Origin: Clostridium sp. 26_22
Lineage (GTDB): Bacteria; Bacillota; Clostridia; TANB77; CAG-508
Direction: 5' to 3'
Length of the DNA stretch: 37,013 nt
Assembly: GCA_001916005.1 (NCBI GenBank)
Contig: MNRP01000049.1
Coordinates: 1-37,013 of the forward strand
Below are positions 8,008 through 15,833 of the stretch, one piece after another. The translations under genes and the position numbers were made by a program. The notes below the pieces were generated by a model. The model saw only the letters and a list, made by a program, of their open reading frames with translations. It was not told the DNA's origin and searched no databases. Numbering within the stretch: position 1 is the first letter of the stretch; every line of letters begins with the position of its first letter.

Positions 8008-9246
8008 ATGTTAACAGTCCAACAAAAATTAGAACATTTAAGAACATTAGGAATTGATGGCAATCTTTCAGAAATTGAAAAAATGTATGAAGGAAAAGAA
8101 TTTGATATACATGATTCAGAATATAAAAAATTATTAGAGTTATCAAAGAAATATTGTATTAGATTTACAGAATTATCAAGTTTAATAAGTAAAGCTCAAA
8201 CACAAGAAGAAAAAGATGCTTATAATCAAGAAAAAAATGATATTTTAGATAAATTATTTCCAGGACACGGACCAATATTTGGAGGTGGAGATGGATTATA
8301 TGCAATTATCGGTACAGTTGATTTAGATGGATATAATTATATTAATGCAAGAGTACATTTTAATGCATCATCATTAGTACATTTAGAAGATTATGTATTT
8401 GTTGCTTCTAATGTAGAATTCGGAACAAACAATATAACTTCAAAACTTGGAAAAATAAAAATAGGAAAAGATACATGGGTAGGTGCAAATGTAAAATTTG
8501 ATGATTATGCAAATGTAGGTCAAAGAAGTGTCATTGGAATGGGAAGCCATATTGTTAGAAGTACAAATTTGGCTCCAAATATGATTTCATTTGGAGAACC
8601 TTGTAGAGAATATAAAACAATAAGTGAAAATTATGAAACATTAGTAAAACAACCAGGAAGAGAAGGAAAAAGAACAGATGATGAAATAAAACATATATTA
8701 GCACATTTAAAAGAACTTGGTATAGAAGGTGATTTTTCACAATATATAAGAGCTATAAATTATAAAAAATATAATACTTTGGAGCCAACAATATCAAAAA
8801 TATATGAACTATCTCATAAATTATGTTCCGAATATAATAGTAAAGATATATCTATAAGACGTAGAAAAACTATATTAGATGCATTATTTCCATTACAAGG
8901 AAAAAATTTAGTTATGGGAAATGATATTTTTGTTGACTGTATTGGAACAGTAAAAATTGGAAATGATGTAAAAATTGGAAATAGTCCGACATTAGCTGGA
9001 AATATAACAATAGGAGATAATGTGAAAATAGGTAATAATGTTGCATTGCAAACAACAGGACATGAAATATATTATAAATGGAGAAAAATAACATCAGATA
9101 AAAATGGAAGTTTATGTGAAATTTCTACACCAGGATATATAATTGTTTTTCCAGAGCTCATTTTAGCAGATGGAACAAAAGTTATTCCAGATCAAACATT
9201 AAGAAGAAATACACACAAAGATGAAACAATAACACATTCTAGATAA
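8008..9246 (+). CDS. Tandem-duplicated hexapeptide (left-handed beta-helix) acyltransferase
   Basis: The 412 residues are two repeats of one design. Each has a helical start (HLRTLGIDGNLSEIE at 10-25; HLKELGIEGDFSQYI near 232), a linker ending LDxLFP, and a left-handed beta-helix rich in I/V-G-x-x hexads (IKIGKDTWVGANV; VKIGNDVKIGNSP, ITIGDNVKIGNNV). This is the maltose/galactoside O-acetyltransferase type, with acetyl-CoA as usual donor. Repeat 2 keeps the catalytic His in NNVALQTTGHEIYY. At the matching place repeat 1 reads SNVEFGTNNIT and has no His, so it is probably inactive and structural. AAAGGAG precedes the ATG. Confidence 0.85.
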   Translation: MLTVQQKLEHLRTLGIDGNLSEIEKMYEGKEFDIHDSEYKKLLELSKKYCIRFTELSSLISKAQTQEEKDAYNQEKNDILDKLFPGHGPIFGGGDGLYAIIGTVDLDGYNYINARVHFNASSLVHLEDYVFVASNVEFGTNNITSKLGKIKIGKDTWVGANVKFDDYANVGQRSVIGMGSHIVRSTNLAPNMISFGEPCREYKTISENYETLVKQPGREGKRTDDEIKHILAHLKELGIEGDFSQYIRAINYKKYNTLEPTISKIYELSHKLCSEYNSKDISIRRRKTILDALFPLQGKNLVMGNDIFVDCIGTVKIGNDVKIGNSPTLAGNITIGDNVKIGNNVALQTTGHEIYYKWRKITSDKNGSLCEISTPGYIIVFPELILADGTKVIPDQTLRRNTHKDETITHSR

Positions 9247-9265
9247 GAATTGATTGGAGGAAAAA

Positions 9266-9691
9266 ATGAGTTTTAAATATGAAAGAAAGATAAATTATTA
9301 TGAAACAGATAGAATGGGAGTAGTACATCATTCAAATTATATAAGATTTTTAGAAGAAGCAAGAAGCAGATGGATGGAAGAATTAAATATTCCAATGGAA
9401 AAATTAGAAAATGAAGGTTTTACAATTCCTACATTAGAAGTTGACTGTAAATACAAGCATCATGTAACTAGTGGTGACATTATAGTAATAGAACCATATA
9501 TATTTGAATTTAATGGAATAAGAATGACTGTTAATTATAATGTTACAAACAAAAAAACAGGTGATATAGTAATAGATGCATTTACAAAACATTGCTTTAC
9601 AGATAGAACATTAAGACCAATTAATATGAAAAAGAAGAATATAGAAATCTATAATATATTTGAAAGTTTATATGAAGAAAATGCAAATTAG
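9266..9691 (+). CDS. Hotdog-fold acyl-CoA thioesterase (YbgC/FadM type)
   Basis: A 141-residue 4-hydroxybenzoyl-CoA-thioesterase-like protein. It carries the family signature YYETDRMGVVHHSNYIRFLEEA at about 11-32, in which the Asp and the HxxY context form the active site. The rest fits a single hotdog domain. GGAGG (9256-9260) fixes the ATG at 9266; an in-frame TTG at 9254 is unlikely. It lies 20 bases after the acyltransferase gene with no terminator between, so the two are likely cotranscribed. The acyl-CoA substrate is unknown. Confidence 0.9.
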   Translation: MSFKYERKINYYETDRMGVVHHSNYIRFLEEARSRWMEELNIPMEKLENEGFTIPTLEVDCKYKHHVTSGDIIVIEPYIFEFNGIRMTVNYNVTNKKTGDIVIDAFTKHCFTDRTLRPINMKKKNIEIYNIFESLYEENAN

Positions 9692-9693
9692 CT

Positions 9694-9722
9694 TTGACTA
9701 AAAAATATAAATGTGATAAAAT
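9694..9722 (+). promoter_or_regulatory. Sigma-A type promoter
   Basis: TTGACT (9694-9699), exactly 17 bases, TAAAAT (9717-9722), 48 bases before the next ATG. Confidence 0.75.
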
Positions 9723-9769
9723 AATATGGTTGTTCTAATATACCCTATTACAACAAGGAGATAAAAAAC

Positions 9770-10114
9770 ATGACAGAAAAACTATTAAGAGATTCTTTAA
9801 CCGAAGCAAAAAGCAAGGGGGAAGTTGGTTTATTTATTTGGGCAAATTGGAGAGTTTGGGATGACTTAGCTTATGAGATGAAACAAGGAAACAAATACTA
9901 TGATGTGGCAATTTCTAAAGTATTAAACCAAGAGGAGGCAACTATTTCGACACAATTATGTGGATTTCAAGCACCTGGGATTTTTGCAGTACCTGTTCCC
10001 AAAATGATCAAATCAGAAGATTTTTTCAAATATGTTTTGGAAATGTGTGAGAAAGGAAATTATAAAGGACCAATTACATTTATTCCGTCAAATGAAATAA
10101 GTCAATATTGTTAA
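9770..10114 (+). CDS. Conserved-looking small protein of unknown function
   Basis: A 114-residue soluble protein with its own promoter, an AAGGAG ribosome site and its own terminator, so it is a monocistronic gene. It contains LFIWANWRVWDDLAYEM near residue 21 and CGFQAPGIFAVPVPKMIKSE near residue 64, and ends in Cys. Codon use is a little richer in G and C than its neighbours. I do not recognise the family; there are no membrane segments or obvious metal-binding motifs. Confidence 0.75.
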   Translation: MTEKLLRDSLTEAKSKGEVGLFIWANWRVWDDLAYEMKQGNKYYDVAISKVLNQEEATISTQLCGFQAPGIFAVPVPKMIKSEDFFKYVLEMCEKGNYKGPITFIPSNEISQYC

Positions 10115-10120
10115 ATAGGG

Positions 10121-10148
10121 AAGAGGATTCAGAGTTGAGTCCTCTTTT
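10121..10148 (+). terminator. Terminator of the 9770 gene
   Basis: AAGAGGATTCA (10121-10131) pairs with TGAGTCCTCTT (10136-10146) with one G-U pair and a GAGT loop, followed by a short T-run. Confidence 0.9.
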
Positions 10149-10166
10149 AAATTTTATAAAAATCAT

Positions 10167-10195
10167 TTGACTTTAATATCTATAAATACTATACT
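10167..10195 (+). promoter_or_regulatory. Sigma-A type promoter of the traX-like gene
   Basis: TTGACT (10167-10172), 17 bases, TATACT (10190-10195), 29 bases before the ATG. Confidence 0.75.
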
Positions 10196-10224
10196 ATTAT
10201 TATAAATAAAAGGGGGAAAATGTA

Positions 10225-10965
10225 ATGAAAAAATCTTTGAACTCAAATCAATTAAAATTAATAGCTGTATTAGCAATGATATTTGATCATCTATTATGGG
10301 TAATAAAACCAGGTTATAATAATGGAACAATAGTATTATTATTACATTTGATAGGAAGAATTGTAGCACCAATATTTTGCTTTTTCATAGCTGAAGGAGC
10401 ATATTACACAAAAGATAGAAAAAAATATTTAACAAGATTATTAATATTTGCAGTAATTTCACATTTTGCATATTGTTTTGCATTTGGAATAAATTTTATT
10501 CCATTCAAAAATGGAACAAGTTTTAATCAAACAAGTATAATGTGGTCATTAGCCTTAGGTCTTATAGGAATAATGATACAAGACTCCAAACTAAACAATA
10601 AAGTAAAAACACTATTTATACTTTTATTATGTGTATTAGGATTTCCATCAGATTGGAGTTCTGTTGCAGTAATGATAATTATATATAACTATGAGTATAG
10701 AAATAACTTTAAAAAACAAATGATAAGTCAAACAGTATTTACTGGCATATATTCATTAGTATATTGTATCTTTATAAATATACAATATGGAATCATTCAA
10801 ATGGGGACAGTATTAGCAATACCATTATTAAAATTATATAATGGAAAAAGAGGAACATGGAAAGGAATGAAATATTTCTTTTATATAATATATCCTGTTC
10901 ATCTTATAATTTGTGGAATATTAAGATTGTATTTATATGGAAATATTTCAACAATGATAGGATAA
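10225..10965 (+). CDS. TraX-family membrane protein
   Basis: A 246-residue polytopic protein with about seven hydrophobic helices. The N-terminal LKLIAVLAMIFDHLLWV and the following LIGRIVAPIFCFFIAEGAYYTKDRKKYLTR region are the TraX (PF05857) signature. In the F plasmid TraX acetylates pilin, but chromosomal homologues are common in Bacillota and have no known partner. No conjugation gene is adjacent. The start has an AAAGGGGG ribosome site, and the gene is bracketed by its own promoter and terminator. Confidence 0.88.
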   Translation: MKKSLNSNQLKLIAVLAMIFDHLLWVIKPGYNNGTIVLLLHLIGRIVAPIFCFFIAEGAYYTKDRKKYLTRLLIFAVISHFAYCFAFGINFIPFKNGTSFNQTSIMWSLALGLIGIMIQDSKLNNKVKTLFILLLCVLGFPSDWSSVAVMIIIYNYEYRNNFKKQMISQTVFTGIYSLVYCIFINIQYGIIQMGTVLAIPLLKLYNGKRGTWKGMKYFFYIIYPVHLIICGILRLYLYGNISTMIG

Positions 10966-10976
10966 AAATGTAAAAT

Positions 10977-11024
10977 GCAGATAATTATTTGATAATTATC
11001 TGTTTTTATGATATAACAATATAG
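10977..11024 (+). terminator. Terminator hairpin with overlapping promoter (copy 2 of 2)
   Basis: CAGATAATTAT (10978-10988) pairs perfectly with ATAATTATCTG (10992-11002) around TTG, followed by TTTTT. TTGATA (10989-10994) starts in the loop and lies 17 bases before TATAAC (11012-11017) with an extended TGA. Sequence and layout match the element at 1867-1913. Confidence 0.8.
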
Positions 11025-11046
11025 TGAAATTAAATAGGAGAATAAT

Positions 11047-11667
11047 ATGAATATATCCAAACATAACTTAATACAAATTCAAGATTTACAAAAAGAAATA
11101 GAAGAAAATGATGACTTAGAAAAAATAAAACTAGAAGAGTATGAAACAGAAAATATAGAAATTTTAAAAATCACAATAAGTAAATCAATAATAAACAATA
11201 CAACTATAATAAATAGTAATTTTGAAAAATGCATGTTTATAGATATTCAATTTAACAATTGTAATTTTTCAAATACAATTTTTGAAAACTGTAGTTTTAT
11301 AAGATGTGAATTTAATAATTGCAAATTAACAGGATGTAGCTTTAATGAAAATACATTATTAGACACAAATTTTATAAATGTTAATATGAATTATACTAAT
11401 ATAACAATATCAGATTTAAAAAATGTATATTTTAAAGAAACAGGACTAAAAAATGCAAATTTACAAAATAATAAAGTAAAAAATATAAAATTTCAAGAAG
11501 CGGATTTGACACAAATACAAATATTTCAAACAAGTTTAAATGGAATTGATTTATCAAAATGTAAAATAGATGGAATAGCAATTTCTATAGATGATATAAA
11601 AGGTGCCACAATCAATCAAGTTCAAGCATTAGACTTAATATATTTATTAGGTGTAAAAATTATATGA
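11047..11667 (+). CDS. Pentapeptide-repeat protein
   Basis: The 206 residues contain a run of degenerate A/C-(D/N)-(L/F)-x-x pentapeptides from about residue 55 to 180, for example FNNCNFSNTIFENCSF and CEFNNCKLTGCSF. These form a right-handed quadrilateral beta-helix. Some relatives mimic DNA and protect gyrase (Qnr type), but most have no known role. The first 45 residues are an acidic helical stretch. There is no signal peptide. The ATG follows TAGGAG. A role in target protection is only a possibility. Confidence 0.85.
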   Translation: MNISKHNLIQIQDLQKEIEENDDLEKIKLEEYETENIEILKITISKSIINNTTIINSNFEKCMFIDIQFNNCNFSNTIFENCSFIRCEFNNCKLTGCSFNENTLLDTNFINVNMNYTNITISDLKNVYFKETGLKNANLQNNKVKNIKFQEADLTQIQIFQTSLNGIDLSKCKIDGIAISIDDIKGATINQVQALDLIYLLGVKII

Positions 11668-11758
11668 CATTATTTGAACAAGAAAAATTTAAGAGGTTAT
11701 TAATAATATCTTTTAGTATAAAAGTATTAATAAAGAAATATTAATATAGTATAAGTTT

Positions 11759-11794
11759 AAAGACTTATCTGTAAGATTACAGTTGAGTCTTTTT
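11759..11794 (+). terminator. Two-part hairpin plus T-run just before mntP (terminator or attenuator)
   Basis: AAAGACT (11759-11765) pairs with AGTCTTT (11786-11792), enclosing a second stem CTGTA/TACAG (11769-11773 with 11778-11782), then TT. It ends only 25 bases before the mntP start codon and no promoter fits between, so transcription into mntP must pass it. That makes an attenuator plausible. The known manganese (yybP-ykoY) riboswitch core was not seen. Confidence 0.65.
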
Positions 11795-11818
11795 ATATGT
11801 GAAAATAGGAGTGAAAAA

Positions 11819-12385
11819 ATGGGAGTTATTGAATTATTATTATTAAGTATTGGTCTTGCAATGGACGCCTTCGCTGTTTCTGTTTGCAAAGGAATTTCAA
11901 TGAAAAAAATTAACTGTAAAAAATCATGTATTATAGGATTATGGTTTGGAGGATTTCAAGCACTTATGCCAACAATAGGATATTTTTTAGGTTCAGCATT
12001 CGAAAGTCTTGTTACAAATATAGATCATTGGATTGCATTCATCTTGCTTGGAATAATTGGTGGAAATATGATAAAAGAAGCTTTTAGCAAGGAAGAAGAT
12101 GACGAAGAAAGTAATGATGATATAAGTTTTAAAACAATGTTTGTATTAGCTGTTGCTACAAGTATAGATGCACTTGCTATTGGAATAACATTTGCATTTT
12201 TAAAAGTAAATTTACTTTTAGCAATTTCAATGATAGGTATAATAACATTTGTAATATCAATTATAGGTACAAAAGTTGGAAATAAATTTGGTAGCAAATA
12301 TGAGAAAAAAGCTGAATTAGCAGGTGGAATTATATTAATCTTAATTGGAATAAAAATATTATTAGAACATTTAGGAATTTTGTAA
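11819..12385 (+). CDS. mntP: Manganese efflux pump MntP
   Basis: MntP exports Mn2+ across the membrane and protects against manganese excess. The 188-residue protein has six hydrophobic helices in two homologous halves. Each half carries the conserved acidic motif: GLAMDAFAVSVCKGI at about 12-26 and ATSIDALAIGITFAF at about 113-127, with the Asp residues in the ion path. An acidic loop (KEEDDEESNDD) separates the halves. The start is ATG 11819 after AGGAG; the upstream in-frame extension from 11783 lies inside the hairpin and lacks a ribosome site. Confidence 0.95.
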   Translation: MGVIELLLLSIGLAMDAFAVSVCKGISMKKINCKKSCIIGLWFGGFQALMPTIGYFLGSAFESLVTNIDHWIAFILLGIIGGNMIKEAFSKEEDDEESNDDISFKTMFVLAVATSIDALAIGITFAFLKVNLLLAISMIGIITFVISIIGTKVGNKFGSKYEKKAELAGGIILILIGIKILLEHLGIL

Positions 12386-12406
12386 CAAATATAATTTTTT
12401 TGCGTC
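12381..12406 (+). promoter_or_regulatory. Canonical ECF promoter before the third sigma module
   Basis: TGTAAC (12381-12386), 16-base spacer with a T-run, CGTC (12403-12406). This matches the TGAAAC/TGTAAC-N16-CGTC form recognised by SigW/SigV/SigX-like factors, so the sigma gene 25 bases downstream is probably autoregulated. The -35 overlaps the mntP stop codon. Confidence 0.8.
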
Positions 12407-12430
12407 ATATTTACAAAGGGGGAAAAAGTT

Positions 12431-12910
12431 ATGCAGGATATTGAAAAAATATACAAAGAATATTTTGAAACAGTAAATAAATATTTATTCTGTCTAACTC
12501 GTAATAGTGATATTTCTGAAGAACTTACCCAAGAAACTTTTTACAAAGCTGTCAAAAAAATTAATACATATAAAGGTGAGTGTAAGATGTCTGTATGGTT
12601 ATGCCAAATTGCTAAAAATTTATGGATTGACCAATGTCGAAAAAATAAAAAGATTACTAATCTATCTGAAGAAGATTTAATAAATATTACTGAACAAAAA
12701 TCATTAGAAGAAAAAATTATATCAGATGATGAAAAAATTTCTCTATATAAGAAAATGCAAAAACTAGATGAAAAAACAAGAGAAGTAATGTATTTAAGAA
12801 TATCAGGAGAATTAACCTTTAAAGAAATAGCAGATATTTTAAATAAAACTGAAACTTGGGCAAGAGTCACATTTTATCGAGGTAAAAACCAATTAAAGGA
12901 GGTTGATTAA
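12431..12910 (+). CDS. ECF sigma factor (SigV/SigW-like pair member)
   Basis: A 159-residue sigma factor: region 2 at about 1-65 (EYFETVNKYLFCLTRNSDISEE, LTQETFYKAVKKI), region 4 at about 105-155 (LDEKTREVMYLRISGELTFKEIADIL, TWARVTFYRGKNQL). A GGGGG-rich Shine-Dalgarno precedes the ATG. The following gene encodes a zinc anti-sigma protein and starts 1 base after this stop, the standard ECF arrangement. The canonical ECF promoter upstream predicts positive autoregulation. The signal sensed is not known. Confidence 0.95.
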   Translation: MQDIEKIYKEYFETVNKYLFCLTRNSDISEELTQETFYKAVKKINTYKGECKMSVWLCQIAKNLWIDQCRKNKKITNLSEEDLINITEQKSLEEKIISDDEKISLYKKMQKLDEKTREVMYLRISGELTFKEIADILNKTETWARVTFYRGKNQLKEVD

Positions 12911-12911
12911 T

Positions 12912-13763
12912 ATGAGTAGAAAAAATGAATGCAAAATTGTTCAAGATTTATTACCTAATTATGTTGAAGATTTAACAAATGAGGAAACAAATTTATTTAT
13001 AGAAGAACACCTAAGAGAATGTAATACTTGCAAAAAAATGTTTAATAACATGAAAACTGAAATCCAAAAACCAGATAAAGAAGCAAATAAAAATGAAGTA
13101 AATTATATAAAAAAATACAATAAAAAATTAAAAACTTTAAAAACAATCATAATAATTATATTAATAATTTTTATAACAATTCTAGGAAGGAAAACTATAA
13201 TATTATCATCACTTTCTGAAAAGGCTAAAGAAAATCAATCATATGATAATTATTATATTAAATTAAATTCATACCAAGGAGATTATTTTATAACAACTGA
13301 AATTTACAATAAAGGAGAAGATTATTTACGAACTTGGACGAGATTTTCAACAGACACTCAAGAAATACAAAAAATGATATATTATAAAAAAGGAAATGAT
13401 CAAATATTATTACAAGAAATAGGAGAAAACAAATATATAAAAAAATCTTTTATAGAAGGTCGAATATATCCTGTAACATATATACCAACTAATTTAAAAG
13501 ATAAAATTGAAAGTATAATCTTTCTAAATAGTAATTCAACATATTTCAGTGTAATTTCAACATCTTGTAATGGTAAAAAATGCTATTTAATAAAAGACAA
13601 GAATAATGAAAGCTATATTGATAAAGAAACTGGTATGGCTGTTAGACATATTGAAAAAAATAATGAAAATGATTTAGTTATAGATTATGATTATAAATTC
13701 AATATAGTTACAGATAATGATATAAAAAAACCAGATATAACTGGATATATTATTGAAGAATAG
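12912..13763 (+). CDS. Zinc-binding anti-sigma factor (ZAS domain, one membrane helix)
   Basis: It holds the partner ECF factor at the membrane until a signal arrives. The N-terminus CKIVQDLLPNYVEDLTNEET followed by EEHLRECNTCKKMF gives the H-x3-C-x2-C zinc motif of the ZAS family at about residues 35-42. A membrane helix spans about 73-93 (TIIIIILIIFITILG), and some 190 residues lie outside. AAAGGAGG (12895-12902) fixes ATG 12912; the in-frame ATG at 12903 is too close to that site. The outer domain is not recognised. Confidence 0.9.
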   Translation: MSRKNECKIVQDLLPNYVEDLTNEETNLFIEEHLRECNTCKKMFNNMKTEIQKPDKEANKNEVNYIKKYNKKLKTLKTIIIIILIIFITILGRKTIILSSLSEKAKENQSYDNYYIKLNSYQGDYFITTEIYNKGEDYLRTWTRFSTDTQEIQKMIYYKKGNDQILLQEIGENKYIKKSFIEGRIYPVTYIPTNLKDKIESIIFLNSNSTYFSVISTSCNGKKCYLIKDKNNESYIDKETGMAVRHIEKNNENDLVIDYDYKFNIVTDNDIKKPDITGYIIEE

Positions 13764-13787
13764 AATTAAAAGTTCTATTCTTTTTTT
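13756..13787 (+). terminator. Terminator overlapping the anti-sigma stop codon
   Basis: AAGAATAGAA (13756-13765) pairs perfectly with TTCTATTCTT (13773-13782) and a T-run follows. The stop codon TAG is part of the left arm. Confidence 0.92.
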
Positions 13788-13824
13788 ATTTTTATTTGAA
13801 TATTATTTATGAAGGAGGAAAAAT

Positions 13825-14802
13825 ATGTTTGAACAAAATTTCATAATTGGAAATACTCCAATGATAAAAATAAACTACAAATATAAAGAAAAAAATAAAC
13901 AAATTTTTGTAAAATTAGAATATTATAATTTAACTGGTAGTATAAAAGATAGAGTTGCATTTTATATGATAAATAATGCAAAAGCGAAAGGAATTTTAAA
14001 AGAAAAACAACCTTTAATAGAAGCAACCAGTGGAAATACAGGAATTTCATTATCAGCACTTGGGGCTTACTATAATCATCCTGTATATATTTTTATGCCT
14101 GATTGGGCTAGTAAAGAAAGAATACAATTAATGAAAAGCTATGGAGCAAATATATTTCTTATTTCGAAAGAAGAAGGTGGATTTTTAAAATGTATTGAAG
14201 AAGCAAAAAAATTAGCACAAAAAATAAATGGATTCTTTACAAATCAATTTTCAAATATGGATAATTTTTTTGCACATTATGAAACAACGGGAGAAGAAAT
14301 ATTAAATCAACTTTCAGAACCAATTAGTGGTTTAGTATCTGGTGTTGGAACAGGTGGAACTTTGATGGGAACAGGTAAAAAGCTTAAAGAAAAATATCCA
14401 AATTTAATGATTACAGCCATAGAACCTGATAAAATGCCACTTATGTCTAAAGGAATAATTTTAGACCAACATAAAATAGAAGGAATTGGAGATGACTTCA
14501 TTCCAGAATTAATAGATAAAAATAAAATAGATAAAATAATATTAATTAATGATTATGATGCAATCAATATGTCTAGAAAACTTTTAAGAAAACTTGGAAT
14601 AGGTGTTGGAATATCGTCAGGTGCTAATTTATTAGGTGGAATTTTATTAGGAGATGATATTGATGGAAACATTGTTACAATTTTTCCTGACGATAATAAA
14701 AAATATCTTTCTACAGAATTAGTAAATAATATAGATTTAAATCCAGATTTTATTTCTAATCAAATAGAATTATTAAATATTGAATTTCTCAAATTGAACT
14801 AA
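13825..14802 (+). CDS. Cysteine-synthase-like PLP enzyme (CysK/CBS family)
   Basis: A 325-residue fold-type II PLP enzyme. The PLP lysine is in NLTGSIKDR (Lys about 43), the substrate loop is EATSGNTGIS (about 68-77), and the phosphate-binding GVGTGGT lies near 173-179. All are intact, so it is probably active. The best guess is O-acetylserine sulfhydrylase, making cysteine from O-acetylserine and sulfide. Somewhat unusual features (YYNLTGS, a short C-terminus) leave room for a cystathionine- or diaminopropionate-type reaction. GAAGGAGG precedes the ATG. It is a single gene after the sigma module. Confidence 0.88.
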   Translation: MFEQNFIIGNTPMIKINYKYKEKNKQIFVKLEYYNLTGSIKDRVAFYMINNAKAKGILKEKQPLIEATSGNTGISLSALGAYYNHPVYIFMPDWASKERIQLMKSYGANIFLISKEEGGFLKCIEEAKKLAQKINGFFTNQFSNMDNFFAHYETTGEEILNQLSEPISGLVSGVGTGGTLMGTGKKLKEKYPNLMITAIEPDKMPLMSKGIILDQHKIEGIGDDFIPELIDKNKIDKIILINDYDAINMSRKLLRKLGIGVGISSGANLLGGILLGDDIDGNIVTIFPDDNKKYLSTELVNNIDLNPDFISNQIELLNIEFLKLN

Positions 14803-14942
14803 CTAAATGGCGTCAATTAGTTTTAGGACTATTTAGTGAATAATCTAATTTTAAACGAGTTTTGTTTAAAACGCTTTCATTTTTTTATGCAATAAAAAAT
14901 TAGAGTACATTTTTTCAACATAAACGGAATTACAATTTCTAT

Positions 14943-15047
14943 TCAACAATAAAAGTTTAAAGAGTTTCTCTCTACTTTTGAATTAGATCCTGATTCTTCA
15001 AATTTATTAATTTTAGCAATTGTTTCGCTATGCTTTAGAGTAATAAC
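14943..15047 (-). pseudogene. Possible remnant of a gene tail in the 14803-15191 gap
   Basis: On the - strand an open stretch reads VITLKHSETIAKINKFEE, then SGSNSKVERNSLNFYC and a stop at 14945-14943. It is preceded in frame by a stop, with no start codon or ribosome site. The protein-like composition suggests the last 34 residues of a lost gene; the family is not recognised. The rest of the 390-base gap holds only AT-rich sequence and the promoter at its right end. Confidence 0.35.
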
Positions 15048-15112
15048 TTATTTTATTCAACTTCCATTTTTATTACCAATTTTTTAATAACTTATATTTA
15101 GAGTAGAATTGG

Positions 15113-15141
15113 TTGATAATTATATGCTTGTGTGATAATAT
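15113..15141 (+). promoter_or_regulatory. Sigma-A type promoter
   Basis: TTGATA (15113-15118), 17 bases, TAATAT (15136-15141), 51 bases before the next start codon. Confidence 0.6.
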
Positions 15142-15191
15142 AATTACACAAACTGAAAATAAAACGATATGAAAGTAGAAAGTGGTTTTTT

Positions 15192-15659
15192 ATGATAAAG
15201 AAAATATTTTTAAATCTTATAAAGGTGGTATTAATAATTTCACCTGTTACTGTTTTGTGTATTAGTTTTGTTAAGACATTCTGGGGTCCTATATATAAAT
15301 TAGATGTTAATTCTAGTAATATTACAGCTATTGAAGAAATACTGCATAAAGATAATATTGAAATTAATAACATAAACAATTTGACTAGAATGGAATTATG
15401 TGGTCAGGGATTATGGGATTATGAAAGTTTAGATTTTTATTATAATGATGGTAAAATCAAATCCATTAATCTATATACCTCTGAAAAAAGTTATTATATA
15501 GATGAATATTTATATAGTAATACTTTTAATTATGATGATATGTTTAAAATTTCCATATTTATAAGCCTGACAACCATTGTAGTAACTATATGTGTTAAAA
15601 TAAAAAGAAAAAAATTTATAAAAAATAAAAATGGTACAAATACTTTAATAAAAAATTAA
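15192..15659 (+). CDS. Two-helix membrane protein of unknown function
   Basis: A 155-residue protein with hydrophobic segments at about 8-27 (VVLIISPVTVLCISF) and 117-137 (ISIFISLTTIVVTICV). They flank an outside domain of about 85 residues (TAIEEILHKDNIEINNI, YNDGKIKSINLYTSEKSYYI) and a basic cytoplasmic tail. No family is recognised. It has a promoter and a terminator of its own. The ribosome site is weak (GTGGTT). Its domain layout resembles two-helix sensors, but nothing more can be said. Confidence 0.65.
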   Translation: MIKKIFLNLIKVVLIISPVTVLCISFVKTFWGPIYKLDVNSSNITAIEEILHKDNIEINNINNLTRMELCGQGLWDYESLDFYYNDGKIKSINLYTSEKSYYIDEYLYSNTFNYDDMFKISIFISLTTIVVTICVKIKRKKFIKNKNGTNTLIKN

Positions 15660-15682
15660 TTTATCCATTAAAGTATAATAAA

Positions 15683-15717
15683 AAATAGAAATTTGCAATA
15701 TAATTTCTATTTTTTTA
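15683..15717 (+). terminator. Terminator of the 15192 gene
   Basis: AAATAGAAAT (15683-15692) pairs perfectly with ATTTCTATTT (15703-15712), followed by a run of T. Confidence 0.9.
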
Positions 15718-15734
15718 TAATTTTATATTAATTT

Positions 15735-15772
15735 TGAAATATAAAATTATAATTATGGACTCTTATTATATG
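15735..15772 (+). promoter_or_regulatory. Candidate ECF-type promoter of the fourth sigma module
   Basis: TGAAAT (15735-15740), 19 bases, CTCTTATTATATG, then TAAAATG. It matches the spacing and downstream bases of the 5764 element and more loosely those of 3532. Confidence 0.4.
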
Positions 15773-15833
15773 TAAAATGAGTGTAGTAGTATATAAATTT
15801 CATTAAATAAAGAGTATAGAAAGGAGGAAACGA

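Noticed and set aside
10225..10965. A conjugation module around the TraX-like gene
   Set aside because: No relaxase, pilin or type IV secretion gene is near, and chromosomal TraX homologues are common.
11668..11818. yybP-ykoY manganese riboswitch before mntP
   Set aside because: The conserved core bases of that riboswitch were looked for and not seen; only the hairpin with T-run is present.
12025..12456. A 143-codon - strand frame across mntP and the ECF promoter
   Set aside because: It is opposite a clear MntP gene, with biased Ile/Ser/Pro composition and no start signal.
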